The translations under genes and the position numbers were made by a program. Source: Rossellomorea marisflavi (GTDB lineage Bacteria > Bacillota > Bacilli > Bacillales > Bacillaceae_B). Taken from it: a DNA stretch of 64,000 bases. Each line of letters starts with the position of its first letter. The first letter of the stretch is position 1. Positions 34,639 to 42,525 of the stretch are shown in pieces. The stretch lies in the NCBI RefSeq assembly GCF_009806575.1, contig NZ_CP047095.1, positions 3,352,001 to 3,416,000 of the forward strand. Reading direction: 5' to 3'. The notes beneath the pieces were generated by a model. It saw nothing but the letters and a program-made list of their open reading frames with translations. It ran no database searches and was not told the origin of the DNA.

Positions 34639-35250
34639 TTATTTTGTTACAACTAACCAACTCTTTCCACGGGTAATGAACCTAGTTTGGAAATCGATAT
34701 CGCCCGCTCGTAAGCCTAAAAGTTCATTTGCTCTGATCCCTCTATCTACTAACAATACCATGGCTACATAATCCCTAAACCCAACATAATCACGTTGATT
34801 TGGTTCCCTTAGAACCTCTTTAACTTCATCATCTATGAAACAGTTTGTTAGGTCAATATCTTGTTTTAATAATCTCACACCAGACATTGGATTTACTTCA
34901 ATCAAATCTTCCCACTGCAAAAAATTAAACATAGCACGATACACCCTAAGGCGAATGTTTATTGTTGTATCAGATAAACCGATGCCTTGCCCACTTTGGA
35001 TATACTTATGTCCATCGTATTTAGGTGCATCATATTTCAAATAGTTAATATCATCTCTAAAAATCTGTGGTGAAAGTTCATCCACTGTTTCGATTTCATA
35101 ATTCTTTTCAAGCCCAGTAACGAAATATTTCCAATCTTTTCGGTAATCTCTTAAGGTTCTTTCTCTTAGACCTTCTGCACTCTTTCCAGCAATCACAAGG
35201 TCAATTACTTGTTCTATTGTTAATTTTGGATATTCCTTCTGATTTGACAT
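34639..35250 (-). pseudogene. Truncated tyrosine recombinase (integrase) of the erpA-integrated element
   Basis: 203 residues. An N-terminal SAM-like core-binding domain (about 10-110: SAEGLRERTLRDYRKDWKYFV, LSDTTINIRLRVYRAMFNFLQWEDLIEVNPM) is followed by the start of the catalytic domain (DYVAMVLLVDRGIRANELLGLRAGDIDF), which includes the first catalytic Arg. The protein stops soon after, so the Lys, HxxR, second His and nucleophilic Tyr are missing; full-length enzymes are about 300-380 aa. The last residues (TRGKSWLVVTK) do not look like family sequence, suggesting a deletion joined unrelated DNA. The ribosome binding site is weak. Location beside the attachment repeat is typical for integrases. 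Confidence 0.88.
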
Positions 35251-35479
35251 TTTTCCAACAGGTTTTTTTCTTATTCGTTTGTTTCAAGACATTAAAAAAG
35301 CCTCCTCAAATAGCAATGTTTTAAACATTAACTATCGAGAAAGCATGTAATTCACAACCTTGATTTGATGAATTTAGGGTTGTTATTATATATTTTCATG
35401 ATTGTGTACACTCAAAATCACCTTGTAATTCAAAACCCCAAACAAATATTCCTAACCTTAAAGGTTTGTTTATAAACTT
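35251..35479. other. Right non-coding end of the element, between integrase and attachment repeat
   Basis: AT-rich. AACCTT-A-AAGGTT is a short palindrome near 35455-35467, inside a wider AAACAAA...TTTGTTT inverted repeat. It could be a recombinase arm site or a terminator for erpA. No gene is seen. Confidence 0.5.
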
Positions 35480-35840
35480 AGCATTCCTCAGGCGTACCTT
35501 TATTGTTAGCCGTCACGAACGATGATCCGCACCCGCATGACGCGATGGCATTCGGATTGTCGATGGTAAAGCCTCCGCCCATCATGGACTGCTTGTAGTC
35601 TATCTTCGTGCCGTTCAGGATGGCAGCGTCGTCCTTTGCCACGACCAGCTTGATGCCGTGCTGTTCAAGGAGGGTATCCCCTTCCTGCACGTCATGTTCG
35701 AATCCCATACCGTAGGACAGGCCGCTGCATCCACCACCTTTGACTCCTACACGGAGCATGGCATCCAGCTCATCATGTTCCCGCATCATATCCTTGATCT
35801 GACCGGCGGCTGCTTCCGTCAGGTTGACGATTTCACTCAT
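35478..35840 (-). CDS. erpA: A-type iron-sulfur cluster carrier ErpA/YutM (HesB/IscA family)
   Basis: 120 residues, ATG behind GGAGGTG. A-type carrier domain with the three cluster-binding cysteines in GGCSGLSYGM and CGCGSSF. It receives Fe-S clusters from the SUF scaffold and delivers them to apo-enzymes. The 3' end is duplicated by the neighbouring integrated element, and the right junction provides the final codons and stop. The protein length (120) is normal, so the gene is functional despite the insertion. Orthologous to B. subtilis YutM. Confidence 0.93.
   Translation of the reverse strand: MSEIVNLTEAAAGQIKDMMREHDELDAMLRVGVKGGGCSGLSYGMGFEHDVQEGDTLLEQHGIKLVVAKDDAAILNGTKIDYKQSMMGGGFTIDNPNAIASCGCGSSFVTANNKGTPEEC
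35480..35582 (-). repeat. Right attachment repeat: 3' end of intact erpA
   Basis: Direct repeat of 33886-33988. Here the Cys codon is followed at once by TAA, so the right junction supplies the stop codon of erpA. Confidence 0.92.
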
Positions 35841-35991
35841 TACTTACACCTCCAGCACCTAATGGTATCTATAGTATACTCCTTTCTATTTTACTACTCA
35901 ACCGAAGTGGATGCGCCAAAAAAAGGCTCATTCTGACTCCGTCTATATAGAAAGAAGAAAATGCCGCTCCGCCAAGGAAGCAGGCATTGAA

Positions 35992-36228
35992 TTAAAACAT
36001 CGGGTTTTCTTCGAGGAACTGATAGATTTCATCCACCAATCCCTGTGGTGTATCGCCGGTCACGACTTCCCCGTTGACCAGGGCGTACATGGATTGGGCA
36101 CATTTCCCGCAGTACCCGAGGCACCCATATTCGATGACATCGAGATTCGGATCCCTCTCCAATATTTCAAGCGCTGCCTGCGCACCACTCGCAAGATTGC
36201 TTATACAAAATTCGATTATTGGTTTCAA
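35992..36228 (-). CDS. yuzB: YuzB (UPF0349) small cysteine-containing protein
   Basis: 78 residues from TTG 36228 after GAGGTGATCGCG, equal in length to B. subtilis YuzB; a GTG nine bases upstream is inside the site. Sequence [46 protein letters not shown] and LEENPMF is the UPF0349 pattern. Three cysteines in the [10 protein letters not shown] cluster suggest a thioredoxin-like ferredoxin or metal-binding role; function unknown. Neighbour of Fe-S and redox genes. Confidence 0.92.
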   Translation of the reverse strand: MKPIIEFCISNLASGAQAALEILERDPNLDVIEYGCLGYCGKCAQSMYALVNGEVVTGDTPQGLVDEIYQFLEENPMF

Positions 36229-36534
36229 CGCGATCACCTCACTGCTGTTATGCTACCTTTTTTTATTTTAAACGTCAATCATTCTTCATTGATTGAATTG
36301 GTATAACAGATTGTGAACAATTTACCTTGTTTCTGTTGTGAAAAAGGCGTGATTTCGATATACTTTTAGTGACAAAAGGATTCGAATATATTATTCAAAT
36401 GTAATTAGTCCTCATATTGAAAGTGCTTACTTCTATAGGGTCCTGTTTAAGGGTCTCTATGCACCCTGTTCTCTGGGGATAAAATCAACGCTACTGTGGC
36501 TATCATACTGTAGAGTGCAAAAGGGGAAATCTGT
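36229..36534. promoter_or_regulatory. Divergent yuzB-yutJ intergenic region
   Basis: About 305 bases. ATTGT-GA-ACAAT (36310-36321) is a short dyad. TTGAAAGTGCTTACT around 36420 resembles a cre but has T in place of the central C, so it is not called. No gene is seen. Confidence 0.45.
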
Positions 36535-37602
36535 ATGAAACATTTAGTGCTGCTCGGCGGCGGATATGGCAATATGCGCGTACTCCTTCGCTTATTACCG
36601 AATCAACTACCAGAAGATGTATCCATCACCCTGATCGACCGCAATCCGTATCACTGCTTGAAGACAGAATATTATGCCCTCGCGGCAGGAACCATTTCCG
36701 ATCACCATGTGAGGGTCACCTTCCCTGAGCATGAACGCCTTTCCTACATATATGGAGATGTGACACGCGTCGATACGGAAGCCAAACAGATCCATATCGC
36801 CGGTCAGGATTCGGTCCCATACGATGACCTCGTCATCGGATTGGGCTGTGAGGACAAGTTCCACGGAGTCCCTGGTGCTGAAGAGAATTCGTACAGCATC
36901 CAGACCATCGAGAAATCCAGGAAGACGTATCATACGTTGAACAACCTCCCTGCCGGTTCCATCGTCGGGATTGTCGGAGCCGGATTAAGCGGGATCGAGC
37001 TCGCCAGTGAACTCCGTGAGAGTCGCAGCGATTTGAAGATCAAGCTCTTCGACCGTGGCCCACGTATTCTCAATGCGTTCCCTGAACGCCTCAGCTCCTA
37101 TGTGCATGGCTGGTTCGATGAGAACAACGTCGAGATCGTGAACAATTCCAACATCACGAAGGTGGATCCGACAACCCTTCACAATCACGAAGAGCAGATT
37201 CACTGTGATGCCATCGTATGGACGGCGGGAATCCAACCGAGCAAGGTGGTCCGCGACATGGATGTCGAGACAGACGCGAGTGGGCGTGTCGTCATCAGCA
37301 AGTACCATAACCTTCCGAATGATGAACATGTATACATCGTCGGGGATTGCGCCAGCCTCCCACAGGCACCGAGTGCACAGCTCGCCGAAGGCCAGGCCGA
37401 ACAGATCGTCACGATCCTGCTGAAGCGCTGGGCCAATGAACCCCTTCCGGAGACGCTTCCCAAGATCAAGCTGAAAGGGATCCTCGGCTCCCTCGGCAAG
37501 AAGCATGGCTTCGGGCTGGTGAACGAGCGCTCCATTACCGGGCGTGTCGCACGACTATTGAAGTCCGGCGTCCTCTGGATGTACAAATACCATAATGGAT
37601 GA
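36535..37602 (+). CDS. yutJ: NADH dehydrogenase-like flavoprotein YutJ
   Basis: 355 residues, the same as B. subtilis YutJ. FAD motif LLGGGYGNMRVLLRLLP, NAD motif IVGIVGAGLSGIELASEL, and VYIVGDCASLPQAPSAQLAEGQAEQI near the C-terminus. Pyridine nucleotide-disulfide oxidoreductase of the NDH-2-like group, shorter than YumB and without its membrane tail, so the quinone reductase role is less certain. Start ATG 36535 behind AAAGGGGAAA. Monocistronic with terminator. Confidence 0.92.
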   Translation: MKHLVLLGGGYGNMRVLLRLLPNQLPEDVSITLIDRNPYHCLKTEYYALAAGTISDHHVRVTFPEHERLSYIYGDVTRVDTEAKQIHIAGQDSVPYDDLVIGLGCEDKFHGVPGAEENSYSIQTIEKSRKTYHTLNNLPAGSIVGIVGAGLSGIELASELRESRSDLKIKLFDRGPRILNAFPERLSSYVHGWFDENNVEIVNNSNITKVDPTTLHNHEEQIHCDAIVWTAGIQPSKVVRDMDVETDASGRVVISKYHNLPNDEHVYIVGDCASLPQAPSAQLAEGQAEQIVTILLKRWANEPLPETLPKIKLKGILGSLGKKHGFGLVNERSITGRVARLLKSGVLWMYKYHNG

Positions 37603-37608
37603 TGGAAG

Positions 37609-37634
37609 CGCCTGGTGATCCCAGGCGTTTTCTT
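37609..37634 (+). terminator. Terminator of yutJ
   Basis: CGCCTGG-TGATC-CCAGGCG then TTTTCTTT. Confidence 0.85.
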
Positions 37635-37644
37635 TATTGAAAAA

Positions 37645-37666
37645 AGCATTCCATCATCGGAATGCT
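37645..37666 (-). terminator. Terminator of yuzD
   Basis: AGCATTCC-ATCATC-GGAATGCT with a T run on the minus strand. Confidence 0.85.
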
Positions 37667-37671
37667 CTTGT

Positions 37672-37992
37672 TCATATAGCCTTGTACCCGTACTTTTCCA
37701 GCTCTGAATACACATCCTTCAGGCGTGGGTTCCCTTCCCCCACGATGGTTCCTTCCACCGTCACTACGGGATAGAAGAGATCCTCTTCGATTACACGTGC
37801 GGAAAACTCCTTGAAGGCGTCATTCTCAGGAGGTGAATGGATATCGATATACGTGATGGTGAATGGCTGTTCGGGGTACTTCCTCCCGATTGCGGCCTCC
37901 AGCCACTCGTACGTTTCTTTTGATGACGGCAGATTCACACAGCTTGGACATGTGATCTCTGCTCCATACACACATAGCTCGACCGGTTTCAT
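37672..37992 (-). CDS. yuzD: YuzD (DUF1462), thioredoxin-like small protein
   Basis: 106 residues. VELCVYGAEITCPSCVNLPSSKETYEWLEAAI contains a CPSC motif in a thioredoxin/glutaredoxin-like position, followed by FTITYIDIHSPPE and YPVVTVEGTIVGEGNPRLKDVY. Matches the YuzD family (about 108 aa). A disulfide or Fe-S redox role is plausible from CPSC and from the surrounding yuzB, yutJ and yutI genes, but is unproven. Divergent from yutI. Confidence 0.9.
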   Translation of the reverse strand: MKPVELCVYGAEITCPSCVNLPSSKETYEWLEAAIGRKYPEQPFTITYIDIHSPPENDAFKEFSARVIEEDLFYPVVTVEGTIVGEGNPRLKDVYSELEKYGYKAI

Positions 37993-38235
37993 GACAGACT
38001 CCCCTTTGGCGTGGTTCTATGACCATTTTACAAAAATGCCGGTTGATTTGGAACTCCAATTTTGACATTGGAGGTGTTTTTATCATATCTTGGTAGTAAT
38101 CCATTAACCACCAGCGGGTGGAGATGACGGGATCGTCGATCTATGCCACGAAAAAAATCACCATTCTTTTCAGGTTGATAGATTTTTTGTGGATATGTCA
38201 TTATAATAGGAGATAAGGAAAGGAGTCGATCAAAT

Positions 38236-38475
38236 ATGACTGAACAAACAGATATGATGTCGTCCGTACAGGAAGTATTAGATAAATTGCGTCCGTTCCT
38301 CCTTCGCGATGGCGGTGACTGTGAGCTCGTCGACGTAGAAGACGGGATCGTCAAACTTCGCCTATTGGGTGCATGCGGAAGCTGCCCAAGTTCAACCATC
38401 ACCCTCAAAGCAGGTATCGAGCGTGCCCTGGTTGAAGAAGTGCCTGGAATCGTCGAAGTAGAACAAGTCTTTTAA
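38236..38475 (+). CDS. yutI: NifU C-terminal-domain Fe-S protein YutI
   Basis: 79 residues, ATG behind GGAAAGGAG. NFU domain: [55 protein letters not shown] with the CxxC (CGSC) that binds a bridging Fe-S cluster between two subunits. It acts as a late carrier or scaffold delivering clusters made by SufBCDSU. Slightly shorter than the 111 aa listed for B. subtilis YutI, but the domain is complete. Confidence 0.93.
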   Translation: MTEQTDMMSSVQEVLDKLRPFLLRDGGDCELVDVEDGIVKLRLLGACGSCPSSTITLKAGIERALVEEVPGIVEVEQVF

Positions 38476-38483
38476 TGACATGA

Positions 38484-38520
38484 AGAACAGCTCCGGAACC
38501 CCGAAGCTGTTCTTTTTTTT
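38484..38520. terminator. Bidirectional terminator between yutI and the hydroxyacid dehydrogenase gene
   Basis: AGAACAGCT-C-CGG...CCG-A-AGCTGTTCT, T8 run on the plus strand. Confidence 0.85.
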
Positions 38521-39478
38521 ATAGGGCCGTTCTCGGTTCCTTTCCTTCGAGCACTGCCTGTATGTTTGCGGTGCATAACCTCACCATATCATACCTCGTA
38601 TCGACGGATGAACTCCCGATATGAGGGAGCACCACGACCCTATCCAGTGAAAGGAGGGGGTGATCCATGTCAATCGGCTCCTTGGTGAACACATCCAGTC
38701 CTGCTCCGGCAATCATCCCTTCACGAATCGCTTCCACCAGCGCATCCTCATTAACAATGGGTCCCCTGGCGGCATTGATGAAAATCGCGCTGTTTTTCAT
38801 CAGGGCAAACTGCTCTTTCTGGAACAAACCTTTCGTCTCCTCAGTGAGAGGGGCAAGGACCACAACGAAATCGGACTCCTTCAACAGATCATCAAGGGAC
38901 CTGAAAGCAGCTCCCAAGGCTTCTTCCGCTTCCGGCCTGCGGTTCCGGTTGTGATACAGGACATCCATGCTGAACCCTTTGGCTCTCCTCGCCACCGCTT
39001 GCCCGATGCTGCCCATCCCGACGATCCCCAGGGTCTTGTGATGGATATCCGCTCCCGCAAGGAGGAGTGGCGACCAGCTTTTCCATTCGCCTTCCCTTAT
39101 GTACCGATCACCTTCGACAATCCTCCTGGCCGTAGCCATCATCAAACCGAAGGCAAGATCGGCCGTCGTTTCTGTCAAGACGTCCGGGGTATTGCAGACC
39201 ACGATGCCATTTTCCTTGGCGTACTCCACATCGATATTGTCATACCCCACTGCCAGATTGGCAACGACCTTCAGGTTCTCCGCTTGATCGAGCAGTTCAC
39301 GATCGATCCGGTCTGAAAGCATCGTCAGGAGCGCGGACGCCTTCCCTGCTTTCTCCAACAGGATTTCCCTCGGTACTTGCACATCATCCTGCTCCCACAT
39401 CTCCACTTCATACCGATCCTGAAGCGATTCAATCAATGTTCCAGGTAATTTACGCGTAATGTAAATGAACGGTTTCAA
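38519..39478 (-). CDS. D-2-hydroxyacid dehydrogenase (glyoxylate/hydroxypyruvate reductase-like)
   Basis: 319 residues. NAD(P)-dependent D-isomer-specific 2-hydroxyacid dehydrogenase: GYDNIDVEYAKENGIVVCNTP, LGIVGMGSIGQAVARRAKGF (cofactor site), NAARGPIVNEDAL (catalytic Arg), DVFTKEPIDMDHPLL (Glu) and VVVLPHIGSSS (His). It probably reduces glyoxylate or hydroxypyruvate in the cytoplasm. Arg of YHNRNRRPE after the Rossmann fold suggests NADPH preference. Closest in type to GhrB/YvcT; the exact substrate is inferred. Confidence 0.9.
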   Translation of the reverse strand: MKPFIYITRKLPGTLIESLQDRYEVEMWEQDDVQVPREILLEKAGKASALLTMLSDRIDRELLDQAENLKVVANLAVGYDNIDVEYAKENGIVVCNTPDVLTETTADLAFGLMMATARRIVEGDRYIREGEWKSWSPLLLAGADIHHKTLGIVGMGSIGQAVARRAKGFSMDVLYHNRNRRPEAEEALGAAFRSLDDLLKESDFVVVLAPLTEETKGLFQKEQFALMKNSAIFINAARGPIVNEDALVEAIREGMIAGAGLDVFTKEPIDMDHPLLSLDRVVVLPHIGSSSVDTRYDMVRLCTANIQAVLEGKEPRTAL

Positions 39479-39550
39479 CAGCTGTTCCCCACTTTCATGT
39501 TGGTAGTCGACTATACTACCAGTGTAGCATAAAAGCAGGGGATCTACTTT

Positions 39551-40552
39551 TTACAGCCAGTCGATCACAGGGATCCCCCATTTCTTCACCGGGACCTCGG
39601 ACATATGGTAAAAGTCTGCGAGAAATGATTCATACTGACCAGAATTCCTTAAATGACCGTTCAATTGGTCCTCCACGAGCTTTTTTTGCTGCTCAGATGT
39701 AGAGATATAATACTCTTCGATACACTCGAAATAATGGAGCGGGAAAAGGAGGCGGGAATACATCAATCTCCACGCAAAGGGTGATAGGGGATTGATTTTT
39801 TCATACTCCCGGATGAATTCCTGCAGCTCGGGGTGGAACGTCTGACTCTTCTCGAAATACTTCTCCCTTACCCACTCGGCCAAATCCCGCGTACTGTGAT
39901 CGAAGACCCACTGAAACGGGAAATGGATACAGTTCTCGGTCCCCCACGTATGCTGACCGAACCGTTCGTGACAGATCGTCCCGGCATCGGCGACATCGGG
40001 GTCCTCATCAAGCTCCGTATCCACAAGATACTGGATGGCATTCTCGGCGAGAGCGGTGTAATAGGGATAGCTTTCGACGAACCGCTCTTCGAATTCATCG
40101 ACAGGTTGATCCTGGATCACTTGATAATACGCCTTCTCAAGCTGGGATAGCCTCCGTTCCCACAGCATCTTCCACTGCCCCATGCGGTTGATTTTTTCGA
40201 CCTTTTCTTCATAAAGCCTACCCCTGAAGTGAAACTTGCCCAATTTCCTCCCGAGTGCATTCCCATCAGGAGGCTGAAGCGGTTCATTCCGGAGGACTAC
40301 AAAATCCTTCTCCCCTTCCGTCACGAGGAATTTCCCCTCATTGCTCTGAACGAAACGGGAGGTATACCGATCCCCTTGAGCGCTGAGGTGCTCCGACAAT
40401 TTGTAGATCTCCACCAGCGTTTCCTGTTCCGTATTCGATACGCCGACAATACTATATAAAGATCCCCCCGCCATGTAACGGTTCATCGTCCCATCAAAGA
40501 ATGTTCGTTCTGGGCGCAAACCAAAGTGGTTCATCAATAATTCTGAAGACAT
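39551..40552 (-). CDS. yutH: Spore coat-associated protein YutH (CotS-like kinase fold)
   Basis: 333 residues from ATG 40552, eight bases after AAGGAG. Related to the CotS/YutH family with a degenerate aminoglycoside-phosphotransferase-like fold (GKFHFRGRLYEEKVEKINRMGQWKMLWERRL, GTICHERFGQHTWG, PFQWVFDHSTRDLAEWVREKY). The family's ICHERF segment corresponds to the kinase catalytic loop HxD, here with E and R. It is associated with spore coat in B. subtilis. Divergent from yutG. Kinase activity is not established. Confidence 0.85.
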   Translation of the reverse strand: MSSELLMNHFGLRPERTFFDGTMNRYMAGGSLYSIVGVSNTEQETLVEIYKLSEHLSAQGDRYTSRFVQSNEGKFLVTEGEKDFVVLRNEPLQPPDGNALGRKLGKFHFRGRLYEEKVEKINRMGQWKMLWERRLSQLEKAYYQVIQDQPVDEFEERFVESYPYYTALAENAIQYLVDTELDEDPDVADAGTICHERFGQHTWGTENCIHFPFQWVFDHSTRDLAEWVREKYFEKSQTFHPELQEFIREYEKINPLSPFAWRLMYSRLLFPLHYFECIEEYYISTSEQQKKLVEDQLNGHLRNSGQYESFLADFYHMSEVPVKKWGIPVIDWL

Positions 40553-40754
40553 CACGTTCTCTCCTTAACAACCAGAATAGTGGCCCATATAGTTATCATA
40601 TATATGAATACGCTCATCGTGCCGAGGGCATGAATGAAATGAATGACTTATTAGTAAAGTCTATTTTCCATGCCATCATCATATGAGTAAAAAACAGGGC
40701 TTCGTCTAATCGAAACAGGGGCTATTATTATCTTCCAAGGAAAAGGTGAATAGG

Positions 40755-41255
40755 ATGAAGGATAAAGAATCGATGGATTTATTAGAGAAAACAGCACGTA
40801 ATTGGCTTCTGGAAAGAGGCGTGACAATCGAAGATATTGCAGAACTGGTCATGTTCCTGCAGAAGAAATATCATCCTGATCTTGAAATGAAGGAATGCAT
40901 CCATAATGTCGAGAGGGTGCTGACGAAACGGGAAGTCCAAAATGCAATCCTGACCGGGATCCAGCTGGATAAGCTGGGGGAAAAGAAAATGCTTGAAGAA
41001 CCCCTGCAAGCGATCATTGAAGTCGACGAAGGGTTATACGGGGTGGATGAAATCCTCGCATTTTCCATCGTAAATGTCTATGGGTCGATCGGTTTCACCA
41101 ATTACGGATATATCGATAAATTAAAACCGGGAATCCTGGAACGCTTAAACGATAAGTCTACTGGTATGTGCCACACTTTCTTAGATGACATCGTCGGTGC
41201 CATCGCAGCAGCTGCTTCAAGCAGGCTTGCTCATCGGGCCAAGCATCAGGACTAA
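40755..41255 (+). CDS. yutG: Phosphatidylglycerophosphatase A-like protein YutG
   Basis: 166 residues from ATG 40755; GTG 40746 is within the AAAGGTG site. PgpA-like pattern: KREVQNAILTGIQLDKL, EPLQAIIEVDEGLYGVDEILAFSIVNVYGSIGFTNYGYIDKLKPGIL and TFLDDIVGAIAAAASSR. PgpA enzymes dephosphorylate phosphatidylglycerol phosphate. The Bacillus YutG family is soluble-looking, with few hydrophobic stretches, so the lipid phosphatase role is inferred from family annotation. Strong terminator follows. Confidence 0.88.
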   Translation: MKDKESMDLLEKTARNWLLERGVTIEDIAELVMFLQKKYHPDLEMKECIHNVERVLTKREVQNAILTGIQLDKLGEKKMLEEPLQAIIEVDEGLYGVDEILAFSIVNVYGSIGFTNYGYIDKLKPGILERLNDKSTGMCHTFLDDIVGAIAAAASSRLAHRAKHQD

Positions 41256-41265
41256 GGATAAAAGA

Positions 41266-41297
41266 AAAATCAGACGGGGCCCCGTCTGATTTTTTAG
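41266..41297 (+). terminator. Terminator of yutG
   Basis: Perfect 28-bp palindrome AAAATCAGACGGGG / CCCCGTCTGATTTT ending in a T run. Confidence 0.88.
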
Positions 41298-41423
41298 TGT
41301 GTTAAGAAGCGATGCCCAGTGACCTTTCTCCCAAGGAAACATTTCCCTCATTCAACCATCGTATAACCGATTAATAGAACCTTTTTACTAACTTACTGTT
41401 GCACTATGTGCTATACTTAGGAT

Positions 41424-41464
41424 ATAGTTACAATTATAGTTGTAATAATTATCACTATAGTGGT
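41424..41464. promoter_or_regulatory. Paired dyads upstream of the sda-like gene
   Basis: TTACAA-TTATAG-TTGTAA and, about 10 bases later, CACTATAGTG. Two neighbouring palindromes upstream of the sda-like gene look like operators, possibly for the adjacent XRE regulator. Inference only. Confidence 0.4.
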
Positions 41465-41573
41465 ACTAAAGCATTGAACGGCAAAATACATCTAACAAGG
41501 CGATCACTTCATGCGTTTCGCAGAATTCGAATCAAATTTCACGCTACCCAAAACGGAAATAGAGGTGGATTCC

Positions 41574-41702
41574 ATGAAAACATTAAGTGATCAAGCCCTT
41601 TTAGATGCATATAAAAAAGCAAAGTTATTAAACCTCAGCTCTGAATTCATTCTATTAATCGAAGAGGAATTGAAGAAGAGAAAATTGGGATCAACTCAAT
41701 AG
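41574..41702 (+). CDS. sda: Sda-like sporulation histidine-kinase inhibitor, 42 residues
   Basis: ATG at 41574 follows AGAGGTGG; stop at 41700-41702. The product MKTLSDQALLDAYKKAKLLN... aligns along its whole length with B. subtilis Sda (46 aa): shared LSD, L, Y, KA, NL, FI.LIE.E and the K/R-rich end with LG. Sda folds as a helical hairpin that binds the dimerisation domain of KinA/KinB and stops the sporulation phosphorelay when replication is perturbed. Here it lies in an islet between yutG and yutF, not its B. subtilis location, and its end overlaps a convergent XRE gene by 12 bp. It may be the main Sda or a paralogue. Confidence 0.85.
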   Translation: MKTLSDQALLDAYKKAKLLNLSSEFILLIEEELKKRKLGSTQ

Positions 41703-41939
41703 TTCTTTCTCGCAAATGACTTTTTGCTCATCCTTCGTCGGCATGATATCCGACCAATGAACTTCCAATGCATTGATGATCGCATGGAGTTTATTCAACG
41801 ATGGATTCGCCTCCCCTTTTTCAATTAACGAGATGTAATTGACCGTTAATCCGCATACACGACTTAATTCCTGAATGGTGATCTCTTTCGACCTTCTATG
41901 ATGTCTGATTTTCTTCCCGACAAGTTCTGTAACACTCAT
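41691..41939 (-). CDS. XRE-family repressor convergent with sda
   Basis: 82 residues, ATG behind GTGAGG. Single Cro/C1 HTH (LVGKKIRHHRRSKEITIQELSRVCGLTVNYISLIEKGEANPSLNKLHAIINALEVHWSDI), then a short polar tail (KDEQKVICEKELLS). It resembles SinR/phage-repressor DNA-binding domains but has no recognisable dimerisation helix pair. The dyad AATTCT-TT-AGAATT just upstream is a candidate autoregulatory operator. Its 3' end overlaps that of sda, so transcription of the two genes may interfere. Confidence 0.85.
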   Translation of the reverse strand: MSVTELVGKKIRHHRRSKEITIQELSRVCGLTVNYISLIEKGEANPSLNKLHAIINALEVHWSDIMPTKDEQKVICEKELLS

Positions 41940-41958
41940 TACCTCACTACCCTTTTAA

Positions 41959-41972
41959 AATTCTTTAGAATT
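41959..41972. promoter_or_regulatory. Candidate operator of the XRE gene
   Basis: AATTCT-TT-AGAATT dyad 20-33 bp upstream of the start codon. Position suits an autorepressor site. Inference. Confidence 0.4.
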
Positions 41973-42479
41973 GATGTGTGTTGTTTCGCGTCCAAATAAG
42001 AAACAATGTCTTCCATTCTTAAAGTTGCCTTACTTTTCGTAAAGAATAGTTAGAAATTGAAAAGGTACCAATGCTAATAGTCCCCAATTTTCATCTTGTC
42101 TGTTGTATTTACCCGATTAGATATCATTTAACACATGAAAAGATTAGAAAAATTGTAGCTTTTTTAAACCTTTTCAAACTCTATCAGTATTGGCAAGAAG
42201 AAGACCTTCTGTTCAAAATTGATGGTACTGGGAAAGTTAGCTAGAGGGAGTAGTTAAATCCTGATGGAGTAAACGCAAATTCCACGAACGCTCATACGCT
42301 AAGTTGAATGAGGGATGTCACAATCATAGGGTTTGTAGGCTTTCCAAACAGAGATCTGTCTTTTTTGCTTCTTAAACACTAGTTCTATTTTACTTATACA
42401 AGACAACGTTGTCCACGGAAAATGTGTTATTTCTTATGGAATTTCCCTTTTAAATCCCAATAAATTCACACTTGATTAT
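41973..42479. other. AT-rich gene-free stretch beside the sda/XRE islet
   Basis: About 500 bases with no ORF longer than a few tens of codons and no recognised RNA. Together with the sda/XRE genes it separates yutG and yutF, which are neighbours in B. subtilis. It may be decayed sequence of an insertion. Confidence 0.5.
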
Positions 42480-42519
42480 GAGAGAAGCCTGCCCTCCTTC
42501 AGGAGGGCAGGCTTCTCTC
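42480..42519 (-). terminator. Long hairpin terminating yutF
   Basis: Perfect 18-bp stem built on GAGAGAAGCCTGCCCTCC with a four-base TTCA loop. It lies just after the yutF stop; the T run is weak. Confidence 0.75.
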
Positions 42520-42525
42520 AAGAGA

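Larger units (their letters stand above)
33886..35582. mobile_element. Integrated genetic element remnant in the 3' end of erpA/yutM
   Basis: Two copies of the last 103 bp of erpA, one mismatch apart, stand 1,594 bp apart in direct orientation. The intact gene (35478-35840) reads into the right copy; the left copy is an isolated fragment. Between them is visibly AT-richer DNA with a truncated tyrosine recombinase gene next to the right repeat and a small acidic orphan gene. This is the layout of a site-specific element that integrates at a gene end and restores the reading frame. The integrase lacks its catalytic C-terminus, so the element is either a decayed remnant or a passive satellite that needs a helper. 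Confidence 0.85.

Noticed and set aside
36415-36435. cre site upstream of yutJ
   Set aside because: TTGAAAGTGCTTACT lacks the central CG that CcpA sites require.
41574-41702. SinI-like antirepressor next to a SinR-like protein
   Set aside because: The small protein aligns with Sda end to end (LSD, Y.KA, NL, FI.LIE.E), not with SinI.
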